Source of the DNA: an uncultured Eubacteriales bacterium
GTDB taxonomy: Bacteria; Bacillota; Clostridia; Oscillospirales; CAG-272
Assembly (NCBI GenBank): GCA_934446065.1
Contig: CAKSDP010000001.1
Coordinates: 1 to 64,000 of the forward strand
Direction of reading: 5' to 3'
Length of the DNA: 64,000 bases
Positions 25,051 to 34,474 of this stretch are shown here, one piece after another. Numbering within the stretch: the first letter of the stretch is position 1; every line of letters begins with the position of its first letter. The translations under genes and the position numbers were made by a program. The notes beneath the pieces were generated by a model, which saw only the letters and a program-made list of their open reading frames with translations, was not told the origin of the DNA and did not search any database.

Positions 25051-25689
25051 ATGTACGATTTTGACGACGCGGCGCTTGACGCTCTCAGAGAATCGGTCAG
25101 GGGCAGAATGAATGAAAAGCGCTATCGCCACACGCTTGGCGTTGAGGCGGCAGCGATAATGCTCGGCGAGCTTTATATGCCCGACAGAGTGCAGTCGCTT
25201 CGTGCGGCAGCCCTCCTGCACGATATCACCAAAAACGAAACAAACGAAAAACAGTTGCAATATCTTGCAAAGTTTGATATAATAATAGGAAGTTCGGTAA
25301 AATATTCACCGAAGCTGTACCATGCGATAACCGGAGCGGCAGTGATCCTTCACGATTATCCGGAGTTTGCATCGTACGATGTAGTGAGCGCGGTGAGATG
25401 GCACACGACCGGAAGATACGGGATGCGCCTGTTCGACGCGCTGATCTACCTTGCCGACTACATCGAAGAAAACAGAACATTTGAGGACTGCGTTCGCCTG
25501 AGAGAATATTTCCTTTCGGCAAAGCCGGAGGAGATGGACGGCGCAGCAAGGCTTGTGCATCTGTATAAAACAATGGTGAAGTCAGTCAATATGACTGTCC
25601 GCTGCCTTGCGGAAGAGGACGGATTCATCGACGCCGACACCATCGGATGCAGAAATTATTATCTTGAACGCCTTCGCTCAGAAGAGTGA
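25051..25689 (+). CDS. yqeK: YqeK-type HD-domain phosphohydrolase
   Basis: 212 residues from the ATG at 25051 (GGAGG seven bases upstream). HD-domain residues: the His of RHTLGVE, LLHDITKN (His-Asp), and His of YHAITGA and ILHDYPEF, then RWHTTGR and the Asp of YLADYIEENR. Members of this family cleave diadenosine tetraphosphate symmetrically to ADP. Slightly longer than the ~190 norm. The next gene starts 46 bases after its stop and is probably in the same transcript. Confidence 0.92.
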   Translation: MYDFDDAALDALRESVRGRMNEKRYRHTLGVEAAAIMLGELYMPDRVQSLRAAALLHDITKNETNEKQLQYLAKFDIIIGSSVKYSPKLYHAITGAAVILHDYPEFASYDVVSAVRWHTTGRYGMRLFDALIYLADYIEENRTFEDCVRLREYFLSAKPEEMDGAARLVHLYKTMVKSVNMTVRCLAEEDGFIDADTIGCRNYYLERLRSEE

Positions 25690-25735
25690 GCGGGACGTGT
25701 ACGGGATCTCCCCGCACGGAAAGGATTATTTACAC

Positions 25736-26863
25736 ATGGCAAAAAAACGATATACGGCGGTACTGTCCGTAACGATACTCATGTTTGTCGCGATGTTCGC
25801 GATAATCGGGATCATGGCGTCTCACCTTTTGTCGTATAAGCCGGGCGGTAAAAATATACCGAAGGATACGGTCATCCACTATGACAACGATAACAACGAG
25901 GTGATCCTGCGACCGAAGTCGGACCAGGATGTGTACAACTTCCTGATACTCGGTCACGACAGAGCGGCGACCCTCACCGATGTGATCATGCTCGTTCACT
26001 ACGACGTGACTGCCGGAAACATTTCCGTCGTGCAGTTCCCGCGTGACACATACGTCAGCTACCTCGGATTCCCCAATAAGATCAATGCGTCTTACAGTAT
26101 GCTGTATCACGAGGCGCTTGCAAACGGATCGCAGACGCCCGAGCTTGACGCGCTCCGTGCTTTTGCCGATAAGCTTGAGGACGCGCTTTGCACGGAGATC
26201 AGCTATACTGCGATAATGAACCTCGACGGGTTCGTGAACATCGTAAACATCCTCGGCGGAGTTGAGCTGAATGTCCCCGCCGACATGGACTACGAGGATC
26301 CGGGACAGGATCTCTACATTCACCTGAAAGCCGGATACCAGACGCTGACCGGAGAGCAGGCGGAGGGATTTGTCCGTTTCCGTTACGGCTATGTTCAGGG
26401 CGATCTCGGCCGTCAGGATGCACAGAAGATATTCCTCAGCGCATTCATGAAGAAGGCAAAGGATACGCTCAGCGTTTCAAATGTTGCAAAGCTTACGAGC
26501 GTTGCCGAGGCGATAATCGACAACATCTATACGGATATCACCGTAAGCGATGCCGTTTATTTCGTAAAGAATCTGCTGTCGGTCGATCTTTCAAACCTCA
26601 AGATGATGTCAATGCCGTGCTCCAGCTCGGGATACAATGTCGTCATGAACAGAGCGGGAATGCTTGAGATAATCTCGAACTACTTCAACGTGTACGACAC
26701 GCCAATCGCGGATTCCATATTCGACAAGAACGCTACGTTCTATACGACAGCCGATCAGGATGTTGTGAACGCGTACTATTCCGACTCTCCGGTATACGGC
26801 GGAAAGGAATATGATGCAGGCGGCGTAAACGACGGAGATCTTGTGATTCCGCGCGCATATTGA
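25736..26863 (+). CDS. LytR-CpsA-Psr (LCP) family protein
   Basis: 375 residues from the ATG at 25736; AAAGG lies about 12 bases upstream. A short cytoplasmic start (AKKRYTAVLSV) and one transmembrane helix (~9-32) precede an extracellular LCP domain. Motifs: FLILGHDRA with TDVIMLV, FPRDTYVSYLG (the Arg/Asp pyrophosphate-binding set), INASYSMLYHEA and GFVRFRYGY.QGDLGRQDAQ. LCP enzymes attach teichoic acids or capsule polymers from undecaprenyl carriers to peptidoglycan. Its place between yqeK and rsfS is common in Clostridia. Confidence 0.92.
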   Translation: MAKKRYTAVLSVTILMFVAMFAIIGIMASHLLSYKPGGKNIPKDTVIHYDNDNNEVILRPKSDQDVYNFLILGHDRAATLTDVIMLVHYDVTAGNISVVQFPRDTYVSYLGFPNKINASYSMLYHEALANGSQTPELDALRAFADKLEDALCTEISYTAIMNLDGFVNIVNILGGVELNVPADMDYEDPGQDLYIHLKAGYQTLTGEQAEGFVRFRYGYVQGDLGRQDAQKIFLSAFMKKAKDTLSVSNVAKLTSVAEAIIDNIYTDITVSDAVYFVKNLLSVDLSNLKMMSMPCSSSGYNVVMNRAGMLEIISNYFNVYDTPIADSIFDKNATFYTTADQDVVNAYYSDSPVYGGKEYDAGGVNDGDLVIPRAY

Positions 26864-26901
26864 CCGTCACCGAAAAATTCCAGACAGAAGGAACCGATAT
26901 A

Positions 26902-27294
26902 ATGAACGAAACCGAAAATAAAGTACCGGTTATCGGCGATCCCGATGAGCTTGCAAAATATGCCGTGCGTGTGCTTGACGAGCGCAAGGCGCATGACATC
27001 CGCCTCATCCATGTTGCCGATCAGACGATAATCGCAGATTATTTTGTCGTGTGCACCGGTACATCCAGCACACACATAAAATCCCTCGCAGACGAGGTCG
27101 AGTATAAGCTGACGCTTGCGGGCAATCCCCCGAGACGTATCGAGGGCGACGGCTCAAGCGGCTGGATACTGCTCGACTTTGCCTCGGTGATTGTACACGT
27201 GTTCGGTCAGAACGCGAGAGAATTCTATAACATCGAAAAACTGTTCCGCGCAGAGGACGAGGTAGATCTGTCCGAGATCACTGCGGAAGAGTGA
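26902..27294 (+). CDS. rsfS: Ribosomal silencing factor RsfS
   Basis: 130 residues from the ATG at 26902 (AGAAGGA upstream). Conserved RsfS motifs: DIRLIHVADQTIIADYFVVCTGTSSTH split across ~33-59, and GSSGWILLDFASVIVHVFGQNAREFYNIEKLF in the second half. It binds uL14 and blocks subunit joining when nutrients are scarce. Only a 38-base gap from the LCP gene; leuS follows after 10 bases. Confidence 0.95.
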   Translation: MNETENKVPVIGDPDELAKYAVRVLDERKAHDIRLIHVADQTIIADYFVVCTGTSSTHIKSLADEVEYKLTLAGNPPRRIEGDGSSGWILLDFASVIVHVFGQNAREFYNIEKLFRAEDEVDLSEITAEE

Positions 27295-27304
27295 GAGGTA
27301 TAAG

Positions 27305-29707
27305 ATGAAATACGATTTCCGTGAAGTTGAAAAAAAGTGGCAGCAAAGGTGGGAGGATTCGGGTATCTTCCACGCCGAGGACAACAGCGATAAGAAAAAG
27401 TTCTACGGCCTTGTAGAATTCCCGTACCCGAGCGGCGCCGGAATGCACGTCGGTCATATCAAGGCGTATTCCGGACTTGAGGTCATCTGCCGCAAGAGAA
27501 GGATGCAGGGCTACAACGTCCTGTTCCCGCTCGGCTTTGACGCTTTCGGCCTCCCAACCGAGAACTACGCGATCAAGACCGGCATCCACCCGAGAAAAGT
27601 CACCGATATGAACATAGCAAAGTTCACGTCGCAGATGAAGCGCGTCGGTTTTTCGTTTGACTGGACACGCACCATCGATACGACCGACGAGGACTACTAC
27701 AAGTGGACCCAGTGGATCTTCCTCAAGATGTTCGAGCACGGTCTCGTCTTCCGCAACAAGACACTTGTCAACTACTGCCCGAGCTGTAAGGTCGTCCTCT
27801 CGAACGAGGATTCGCAGGGCGGTCACTGCGATCTCTGCCACAGCGAGATCGTACAGCGCTCAAAGGACGTATGGTATCTCAGGATCACAGAGTATGCCGA
27901 CAAGCTGCTCGAGGGGCTGAACGAGGTCGATTACCTCCCGAATATCAAAACTCAGCAGATCAACTGGATCGGCAAATCGCGCGGCGCTTTTGTGAAGTTC
28001 GGTCTTACCGGCGCTGACGATGAGCTTGAGATCTACACCACGCGCCCCGATACGCTGTTCGGCGTGACGTTCATGGTAATGGCGCCCGAGCATCCGCTGC
28101 TTGATAAATACAAGGACAAGATAAACAACTTTGCCGAGGTCGAGGCGTACAGGGAGGAGTGCACGAAGAAATCCGAGTTTGAGCGCACTCAGCTTGTCAA
28201 GGACAAGACCGGCGTCAGGATCGACGGTATCATGGGCGTTAACCCCGTGAGCGGCAAGGAGATCCCGATATACATCTCCGATTACGTAATGATGGGCTAC
28301 GGTACCGGTGCGATCATGGCGGTTCCCGCTCACGATGAGCGTGACTACGATTTCGCGCGCAAGTTCGGTATTGACATAATCGAGGTAATAAAGGGCGGAG
28401 ACATCTCCGAGGCGGCTTACACCGGCGAGGGAGAGATGATAAACTCCGGCTTCCTCAACGGACTCACGAACAAGAAGGAGTCTATCGACCGCATGATCGA
28501 TTACCTCACCGAGAAGGGAATCGGTAAGGCAGGCGTTCAGTATAAGATGAAGGATTGGGCGTTCAACCGCCAGAGATACTGGGGCGAGCCGATCCCGATC
28601 ATTCACTGCCCGCACTGCGGCATGGTGCCGCTGCCCGAGTCCGAGCTTCCGCTGAGACTCCCCGAGGTCGAGAATTTTGAGCCCGGCGAGGGCGGCGAGA
28701 GCCCGCTTGCGAAGATAGATTCGTTTGTGAACTGCACCTGCCCGAAATGCGGTGCTCCCGCAAAGCGCGAGACCGACACAATGCCCCAGTGGGCAGGATC
28801 GTCGTGGTATTTCCTGCGCTACATTGATCCGCACAACAACGAGCGTTTCGCCGACCCCGATAAGCTCAAGTATTGGATGCCGGTCGATTGGTACAACGGC
28901 GGCATGGAGCACGTCACGCGCCACCTCATATATTCGCGCTTCTGGTACAAGTTCCTGTACGATATCGGCGAGGTTCCCGTAAGCGAACCTTACGCGAAGC
29001 GCACCGCGCAGGGACTGATCCTCGGCCCCGACGGCGAGAAAATGTCCAAATCGAAGGGTAACGTCGTCGATCCCAACGATGTCGTTGACGAATACGGCGC
29101 CGATGTCCTCAGAACATACATCCTCTTCATGGGAGATTACGGCGCAGCAGCTCCGTGGTCGGAAAACGGCGTCCGCGGGTGCAAGCGATTCCTCGATCGT
29201 GTTGCAGGCCTTGCCGATATGATAAAGGACGGCTGTGTCACACCCGAGATCGACTCCGATCTTCACAAGACCGTGAAGAAGGTTTCGAGCGATATCGAGG
29301 AGATGAAGTTCAACACCGCGATCGCCGCAATGATGGCGTTTGTCAATAAGGTGTATGACGCCGGAAGCATTACAAAGAATGAGCTGATGACGCTCGTGCG
29401 TCTTATCTGCCCGATCGCGCCCCACCTCGCTGAGGAAATGTGGGAGTCGCTCGGCGGCGAGGGCTTTGCGTCGCTCGCGCCGTGGCCGGAGTACGATGAG
29501 ACCAAGGTCGTGGACAGCGTGATCGAGATCGCCGTGCAGATCTGCGGAAAGCTCCGTTCGACGATCACTATCGCCGCAGATGCGGACCGCGATGCCGCTA
29601 TCGCCGCAGCAAAGGCGGACGAGAAGATCGCGTCAATACTTGACGGCAAAACGATCGTCAAGGAGATCTACGTCCCCGGTAAGATCGTAAACATCGTCGC
29701 AAAATAA
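27305..29707 (+). CDS. leuS: Leucyl-tRNA synthetase
   Basis: 800 residues, standard for bacteria. Class I motifs: PSGAGMHVGHIKAY (HIGH equivalent, ~40-53) and KMSKSKGNV (~580). A Cys-rich zinc module occurs at ~155-185 (CPSCKVV, CDLC). The CP1 editing domain lies at ~225-420 (TTRPDTLFGVTFMV, GTGAIMAVPAHDERD), and a second CPxC pair is near 435-485. It charges tRNA-Leu and edits Ile/norvaline. There is no T-box leader before it; it depends on the upstream operon. It ends at a strong bidirectional terminator. Confidence 0.98.
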   Translation: MKYDFREVEKKWQQRWEDSGIFHAEDNSDKKKFYGLVEFPYPSGAGMHVGHIKAYSGLEVICRKRRMQGYNVLFPLGFDAFGLPTENYAIKTGIHPRKVTDMNIAKFTSQMKRVGFSFDWTRTIDTTDEDYYKWTQWIFLKMFEHGLVFRNKTLVNYCPSCKVVLSNEDSQGGHCDLCHSEIVQRSKDVWYLRITEYADKLLEGLNEVDYLPNIKTQQINWIGKSRGAFVKFGLTGADDELEIYTTRPDTLFGVTFMVMAPEHPLLDKYKDKINNFAEVEAYREECTKKSEFERTQLVKDKTGVRIDGIMGVNPVSGKEIPIYISDYVMMGYGTGAIMAVPAHDERDYDFARKFGIDIIEVIKGGDISEAAYTGEGEMINSGFLNGLTNKKESIDRMIDYLTEKGIGKAGVQYKMKDWAFNRQRYWGEPIPIIHCPHCGMVPLPESELPLRLPEVENFEPGEGGESPLAKIDSFVNCTCPKCGAPAKRETDTMPQWAGSSWYFLRYIDPHNNERFADPDKLKYWMPVDWYNGGMEHVTRHLIYSRFWYKFLYDIGEVPVSEPYAKRTAQGLILGPDGEKMSKSKGNVVDPNDVVDEYGADVLRTYILFMGDYGAAAPWSENGVRGCKRFLDRVAGLADMIKDGCVTPEIDSDLHKTVKKVSSDIEEMKFNTAIAAMMAFVNKVYDAGSITKNELMTLVRLICPIAPHLAEEMWESLGGEGFASLAPWPEYDETKVVDSVIEIAVQICGKLRSTITIAADADRDAAIAAAKADEKIASILDGKTIVKEIYVPGKIVNIVAK

Positions 29708-29717
29708 TCATAAAGAT

Positions 29718-29750
29718 AAAAAGCAGTCACACCGTGTGTGACTGCTTTTT
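29718..29750. terminator. Bidirectional terminator between leuS and the ABC-F gene
   Basis: A 14-bp perfect stem (29718-29731 with 29737-29750), A-rich on one side and T-rich on the other, lies between convergent genes, 10 bases after the leuS stop. Confidence 0.95.
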
Positions 29751-29752
29751 TC

Positions 29753-31675
29753 TTATCCGAGAGTTTCCTCTTCTTCGTACAGATTCATGAGAATATCTTC
29801 GGCGGCGATCCGCTCATCCTCGAGCTTTGCCGCGAGCAGATAATCCGATCCGGCGCGGTCAAGCTCGTCCGTAAGCTCGAGCAAGCGCGCTTCGGTTTTT
29901 TCGATCTCGGCGGCGACTTCACGGCGTCGCTTCTCGATCCGTCTGATCTCTGCCGCTTCTTTCTTGCGCTCGAGATACGCTTCCTTCCCGGCGGACGGCG
30001 CCTGTTCAACTACCTGCGGCGCTTCGGAATCTGACTTCCGCCGCTCAAGATACGCAAGGTATTCCTCGTATGTCCCGTGAAAATCTATGATCCCGTTTCC
30101 GTCGAATGCCGCGATGCGGGTCGCAAGCTTCGATATGAAATAACGGTCATGCGAGACGGCGATAACCGTTCCGCCGAACTCCGTGAGAGCATTTTCGAGT
30201 GCTTCACGCGATGAAATATCGAGATGGTTCGTCGGCTCGTCGAGGATCAGCAGATTCATGCGCGAGAATATCAGCTTCGCGAGAGTAAGCCTTGCCCGCT
30301 CACCGCCGCTCAGGACGGAGACGGTCTTTTCAATGTCGTCGCCTCTGAACATGAACGCCGCAAGCACGGAGCGAAGCTCGGTCTGCGTCGATGCGGGATA
30401 TGCGTTCCAAAGCTCGTCGAGAACCGTGTTCTCCGGCGAGAGATTCTGGTTTTCCTGATCGTAGTAGCCGACCTCGACGTTGTATCCGTATTCAATGCTG
30501 CCGGCAGTCGGGAGCAGCCGCTCCATCAGGATCTTTATAAGGGTGGATTTTCCGCAGCCGTTCGGTCCGAGAATGAAAAGCCTGTCGCCTTTCTTTACCT
30601 CAAACGATACGTTCTCAAAAAGGGTGCGCCCGCCGAATCCCATCGCGAGGGACTTCACGGCAAGCACGTCGTTGCCGCTCTCCGATGACGCCGTGAACGA
30701 AAATTTTATTCCGCGCGGGTCGTCCTTCGGTCGCTCGATCTTTTCCATGCGGTCGATCGCCTTCTGACGGCTTTCCGCCGCAATGATGTTCCGTTCGCGA
30801 TTCCACTTGCGTTGGTTTTCAATGAACGCCTCAAGCCTCGCGATCTCCTTTTGCTGCAGGGCGTATTTCTTCTCCTCGGCAGCGCGAAGCTCTTTCTTCT
30901 TCTCCGCGAATACGCTGTACGACCCGCGATACAGATGACACTCACCGTGTTCGATGTCGAGCGTTTTGTTTGTCACGCGGTCAAGAAAATATCTGTCATG
31001 GCTGACGACGATCAGCGTTTTCTTGTACGACGAGAGATGCCCCTCAAGCCAGACGAGCGTGTCAAAATCGAGATGGTTCGTCGGCTCATCGAGCATCAGA
31101 ATATCCGGCTCACCCGCGAGAAGTCTCGCGAGAGCAAGACGCGTGCGCTCGCCGCCGCTGAGCGATGATACGGGAATGTTGTGAAACTCCTCGCCGAAGC
31201 CAAGCTTTGAAAGGAAACTCTTGCAGCGCGAGCGGTATGAAAGACCGCCGTCCTCGGCAAATTTGGCGCTGAGGCGGGCAAGCCGTATTCCGGCATCTGC
31301 GGCAGCATCGCCGCCCTCCGAGCATATGTGCTCGAGCAGCGCGATCTCGTGCTCGGCGCGAATGAGATCGGGATTTGCAGCGTACATCTGACCGAGCACG
31401 GTCTCATCGACGGGCGATCCGTCAAACTCCGGCTCGATTATGTTGACGTCCATGTCCTGCTGCATGAAGCCGATCCGTGTGCCGTTCGGAGTGGTGATGG
31501 TGCCGCTGTCCTGCTCATATATTCCGGCGATTATCCGCATAAGCGTGGATTTGCCTGCGCCGTTCACTCCGACTATGGCGAGGCGGTCGCCTGCTTCTAT
31601 GGAAAAAGAGATATTTTTCAAAATATCTCTCGTTCCGATACTGAAGCAAATATCTTTTGCACTCAGTGATATCAT
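29753..31675 (-). CDS. ABC-F family ATPase (Uup/YdiF type)
   Basis: 640 residues, no membrane segments. Two complete ATPase domains: GVNGAGKSTL, LSGGERTRLALARLL and LMLDEPTNHLDFDTL in the first; GPNGCGKSTL, LSGGERARLTLAKL and LILDEPTNHLDISS in the second. A charged linker (~245-310) lies between them. The C-terminal coiled coil (~545-635, rich in Arg/Glu) resembles the DNA/ribosome-binding tail of Uup. ABC-F proteins act on the ribosome as translation factors or antibiotic-protection factors; which applies here cannot be read. It follows the TPM gene by 31 bases. Confidence 0.92.
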   Translation of the reverse strand: MISLSAKDICFSIGTRDILKNISFSIEAGDRLAIVGVNGAGKSTLMRIIAGIYEQDSGTITTPNGTRIGFMQQDMDVNIIEPEFDGSPVDETVLGQMYAANPDLIRAEHEIALLEHICSEGGDAAADAGIRLARLSAKFAEDGGLSYRSRCKSFLSKLGFGEEFHNIPVSSLSGGERTRLALARLLAGEPDILMLDEPTNHLDFDTLVWLEGHLSSYKKTLIVVSHDRYFLDRVTNKTLDIEHGECHLYRGSYSVFAEKKKELRAAEEKKYALQQKEIARLEAFIENQRKWNRERNIIAAESRQKAIDRMEKIERPKDDPRGIKFSFTASSESGNDVLAVKSLAMGFGGRTLFENVSFEVKKGDRLFILGPNGCGKSTLIKILMERLLPTAGSIEYGYNVEVGYYDQENQNLSPENTVLDELWNAYPASTQTELRSVLAAFMFRGDDIEKTVSVLSGGERARLTLAKLIFSRMNLLILDEPTNHLDISSREALENALTEFGGTVIAVSHDRYFISKLATRIAAFDGNGIIDFHGTYEEYLAYLERRKSDSEAPQVVEQAPSAGKEAYLERKKEAAEIRRIEKRRREVAAEIEKTEARLLELTDELDRAGSDYLLAAKLEDERIAAEDILMNLYEEEETLG

Positions 31676-31706
31676 ATTTTATTTATGCCTTTCCTTCTTG
31701 TGGGCG

Positions 31707-32693
31707 TTATCTTCTGCCGGCTCCGCCGCCGCGTGTCGTTCCACCGCCGCCGCTTCTCGGCATACTGCCGGACGAGCGTCCGACCCCGCCCATCGGGCGA
31801 TTCTGCGACGGACGGCTCATCGGTCTCGGACCTGTCGGGCGAGGACCTGCCGGACGGGCAGCACCGGGTCTCGGAGAAACGGGGCGGCCTGCATTCGGTC
31901 TCGGTGCGCCGGGTCTCGGGCCTGTCGGACGGCGCGGAGGGGGAGTTCTGCGAACTGGCGCACCGTAACCGCCGATGGGTCTCGGCGGAGGTGTCCTTCT
32001 GCGTGCAGAGCGTCGGATGTACCTCGGAACGGAAGTACCTCTGACCACTACAATTACGATCACGATAAATATTACGATCGCGATTATCAGCACGAATGTG
32101 CGGAGCACGGACGCAACTATGCTGCCGTCGGCCTTGGCGGTTACGGTGTTTGCGTCGGCGGGGAGAGTTGCGGTCTCAAGCCCGACCTTGTATATCGAAT
32201 CAAGCTTATCCGTGAGCGCGTCGAAAAGTGTAAGCACACCCTCATCGTACTTCTTGTCGCGGAAATTCATTTCGAGATAGTCGTCAAGCAGAACCTTAAT
32301 GTCGCCGGATGTAAGCCCGCTCTCAAGCCCGCGCCCCTGCACTACCCAGTAGTCGTCATCGTCGATCGCAAGAAGCACGAGAAGCCCGTTGTTCTTGTCG
32401 TTTGATCCGATCTTCCATTCCTTGAAGATCGAGGATGCGTAGTCCCTGATCGGCGTGCCGTCGGTTGATCCGACCGTTACGACAACGATCTGTGCACCCG
32501 TGTGATAGTAAAGAAGATCGTTTTCCTCAACGATGTGCTTCTTTGTCGAGTCCGTGAGCACAGCCGCCTGATCGAGGACATAGAAATCGTCGGAGGGACT
32601 CGGTATTCCTGCCGCTGCCGCAGACAGGCACAGTGTGAATATCACGAGCATCACGGAGAGTGTGCACGCGATACGTTTGCATCTCATTGACAT
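31707..32693 (-). CDS. TPM-domain membrane protein with Pro/Arg/Gly-rich tail
   Basis: 328 residues. The signal peptide (LSVMLVIFTLCLSAAAA) is followed by a TPM domain at ~35-165: FYVLDQAAVLTDSTK, QIVVVTVGSTDG, GLLVLLAIDDDDYWV and YDEGVLTLFDAL. One transmembrane helix follows (~208-232), then a ~95-residue basic, low-complexity tail (repeated PRP, GPRP, ending in a GGGG-rich stretch). TPM proteins are linked to photosystem repair in plants and to membrane-protein quality control or phosphatase activity in bacteria. The Gly-rich end recalls YgcG/TPM proteins. It is grouped with LemA-like and TelA genes, a frequent association. Confidence 0.85.
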   Translation of the reverse strand: MSMRCKRIACTLSVMLVIFTLCLSAAAAGIPSPSDDFYVLDQAAVLTDSTKKHIVEENDLLYYHTGAQIVVVTVGSTDGTPIRDYASSIFKEWKIGSNDKNNGLLVLLAIDDDDYWVVQGRGLESGLTSGDIKVLLDDYLEMNFRDKKYDEGVLTLFDALTDKLDSIYKVGLETATLPADANTVTAKADGSIVASVLRTFVLIIAIVIFIVIVIVVVRGTSVPRYIRRSARRRTPPPRPIGGYGAPVRRTPPPRRPTGPRPGAPRPNAGRPVSPRPGAARPAGPRPTGPRPMSRPSQNRPMGGVGRSSGSMPRSGGGGTTRGGGAGRR

Positions 32694-32711
32694 TCGAGTG
32701 GATTCCTTTCA

Positions 32712-33233
32712 TTAGCTGAAAAGCGCAGCGCTCTTCTTTTGGCAGAGATTTGCGGGGAAGTGGGCGATGGCGTTGTTGTATTTTTCAGCCGATTTCTTGT
32801 ATTCATCGTTTTCGCAGAGCATCGTCCACGCGTTCAGCATATCGTAGTAGTACCGCTTCGCGGTTATCGCCTGCGCATCCGTCATATCGTCGCCGTTTGC
32901 CAGCATATTGTACATAACTGCAACGTGATACCGGAGAGATGAGGCGGCGGAGGCTGACGCGATCGGGTAACTGACGTTTGCCTCGGCGTACAGCGCATCA
33001 AAGGTTGCGGAGGTGTCGTCGCTGCCCATGACTGCGTTCCATATTGCGCCGATCTGCGACGCCGCGTCAAGAAATACAGCCATGTCGGCAGCCCCGCCGG
33101 AATCGGAGAACACAGCTTCCGCTTTTTTCTCAAGTGCGCCCGTGCTGCGATACGTGCCGAACACGAGTGACAGCGCGATCGCAATTACAAGCGCCGCGAC
33201 GGCGGCACCGCGGTTGTGTGTGAAAAACTTCAT
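32712..33233 (-). CDS. LemA-like membrane-anchored protein
   Basis: 173 residues. An N-terminal transmembrane helix (~9-25) is followed by a mainly helical outer domain. The C-terminal pattern KYNNAIAHFPANL corresponds to the YNxxVxxFPxNL motif of LemA proteins, but the rest is divergent and short of the usual ~185. LemA proteins form small helical bundles at the membrane with unknown biochemical role. It is encoded directly before the TPM gene (18-base gap), as in many genomes. Start at an ATG at 33233 after a weak RBS. Confidence 0.65.
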   Translation of the reverse strand: MKFFTHNRGAAVAALVIAIALSLVFGTYRSTGALEKKAEAVFSDSGGAADMAVFLDAASQIGAIWNAVMGSDDTSATFDALYAEANVSYPIASASAASSLRYHVAVMYNMLANGDDMTDAQAITAKRYYYDMLNAWTMLCENDEYKKSAEKYNNAIAHFPANLCQKKSAALFS

Positions 33234-33256
33234 TTTATTATATATGTGCCGAAGGC

Positions 33257-34447
33257 TCAGGCTTTGTCGCCGTCGTCGTCAGACTGCTTCTTCGCAGTAT
33301 CGGATACGCGGATCAGCTTTTCTTTCAGCTCGCCTTCGATCTTTGCAAGCTCGACCTCGGCAGCGCGGCGCTTTTCGCGTCCCTCGTCCTGGATCTTCTG
33401 TACCTCGTCAAGAGTTGCAATAAGCTCTTTGTTTGTCTCGGTGAGAGTCTCGATATCAACGATTCCGCGCTCGGATTCCTTCGCAATGTCAACAGTGCCC
33501 TGATGCAGCGCTTTCGCGTTCTTTTTCAGAAGATCGTTCGTCATGTCTGTGACCGCGCGCTGTGCCTCCATCGCCTGAGACGAATGAGCAAGCCCGAGAG
33601 ATATGATCATCTGACTCTTCCACAGCGGGATCGTGTTGACGATCGTCGATTGGATCTTTTCGTTCATCATGGAGTCGTTGTTCTGGATCAGTCTGATCTG
33701 CGGCGCCATCTGAATGGAGATCATGCGGGTCAGCTCGAGATTGTAGAGCTTCTTCTCAAAGCGGTCGCACATCGACGAGAAGTCGTTTGCCGCCTGCGCA
33801 TCCTCGGGAAGTCCGGAAGCCTTTGCCTTTTCCGTCAGTTCCACGAGCGTGGTCGCTCTCTCCTGCTCAAGGCGCTTCTTTCCGGCGAGAATGTACATCG
33901 TCAGCTCTTTGAAATATGCGAGATTCATTTCGTACATACGGTCGAGCATCGCGATGTCCTTCAGAAGTACGATCTGATGCTTCTCGAGCGCTTCAACAAT
34001 GCTGTTGACGCTGTTCTCGGCCTTGTCGTATTTGACCTTCATGTGCTCTACCTTGTTCTGAGCTTTCTTGAATATCTTGAAGATGCCGCCCTTTTCGTCC
34101 TCGGGGTCGATGCCCTTCAGTTCGGTGATGAGATCGGCAATCTGATCGCCAAGCTCTCCGAAATCCTTGGTGCGTACGCCATCAAGGGCAGAGTCGGAGA
34201 AATCCGCGACCTTCTTCTGTGCGGCAGCGCCGTACTGCATTACCATGCCGGAGTTTGTTATATCGATCTGCGAGGCGAAGTCCTCGACCATTTTCCTCTC
34301 CTCATCGGAGAGAGAGGAATCGTCGAGAATCGCTGCGTCCGGAGTTTCTGCCGTAGTGTCGGCGGGAGCCTCGGCTGCTGCTGCGGCAGCGTCATTCTCG
34401 GGGTCGAGTGTGAGTTTTACCTCAAATGCTTTGTCCATGTTATCCAT
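33257..34447 (-). CDS. TelA-like toxic anion resistance family protein
   Basis: 396 residues, soluble and helical. The N-terminal ~60 residues are acidic and Ala-rich. The TelA domain follows: VMQYGAAAQKKVADFSDSALDGV, LLKDIAMLDRMYEMNLAYFKELTMYILAGKKRL, a QMAPQIRLIQNNDSMMNEKIQ segment in two parts, and IPLWKSQMIISLGL near 285. Members were named for tellurite resistance, and more generally support tolerance to envelope-active agents. An RBS (GGGAG) lies eight bases before the ATG. The xpaC-like gene ends 27 bases upstream; this pair is a recurrent module. Confidence 0.9.
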   Translation of the reverse strand: MDNMDKAFEVKLTLDPENDAAAAAAEAPADTTAETPDAAILDDSSLSDEERKMVEDFASQIDITNSGMVMQYGAAAQKKVADFSDSALDGVRTKDFGELGDQIADLITELKGIDPEDEKGGIFKIFKKAQNKVEHMKVKYDKAENSVNSIVEALEKHQIVLLKDIAMLDRMYEMNLAYFKELTMYILAGKKRLEQERATTLVELTEKAKASGLPEDAQAANDFSSMCDRFEKKLYNLELTRMISIQMAPQIRLIQNNDSMMNEKIQSTIVNTIPLWKSQMIISLGLAHSSQAMEAQRAVTDMTNDLLKKNAKALHQGTVDIAKESERGIVDIETLTETNKELIATLDEVQKIQDEGREKRRAAEVELAKIEGELKEKLIRVSDTAKKQSDDDGDKA

Positions 34448-34474
34448 ATCTATGTCTCCCTTGCAAATGTGTAG

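Noticed and set aside
27860..29425. Long minus-strand open frame of ~520 codons opposite leuS
   Set aside because: It is exactly antisense to a complete leucyl-tRNA synthetase, has no RBS and no recognisable domain; long antisense frames are expected from the codon use of this genome.
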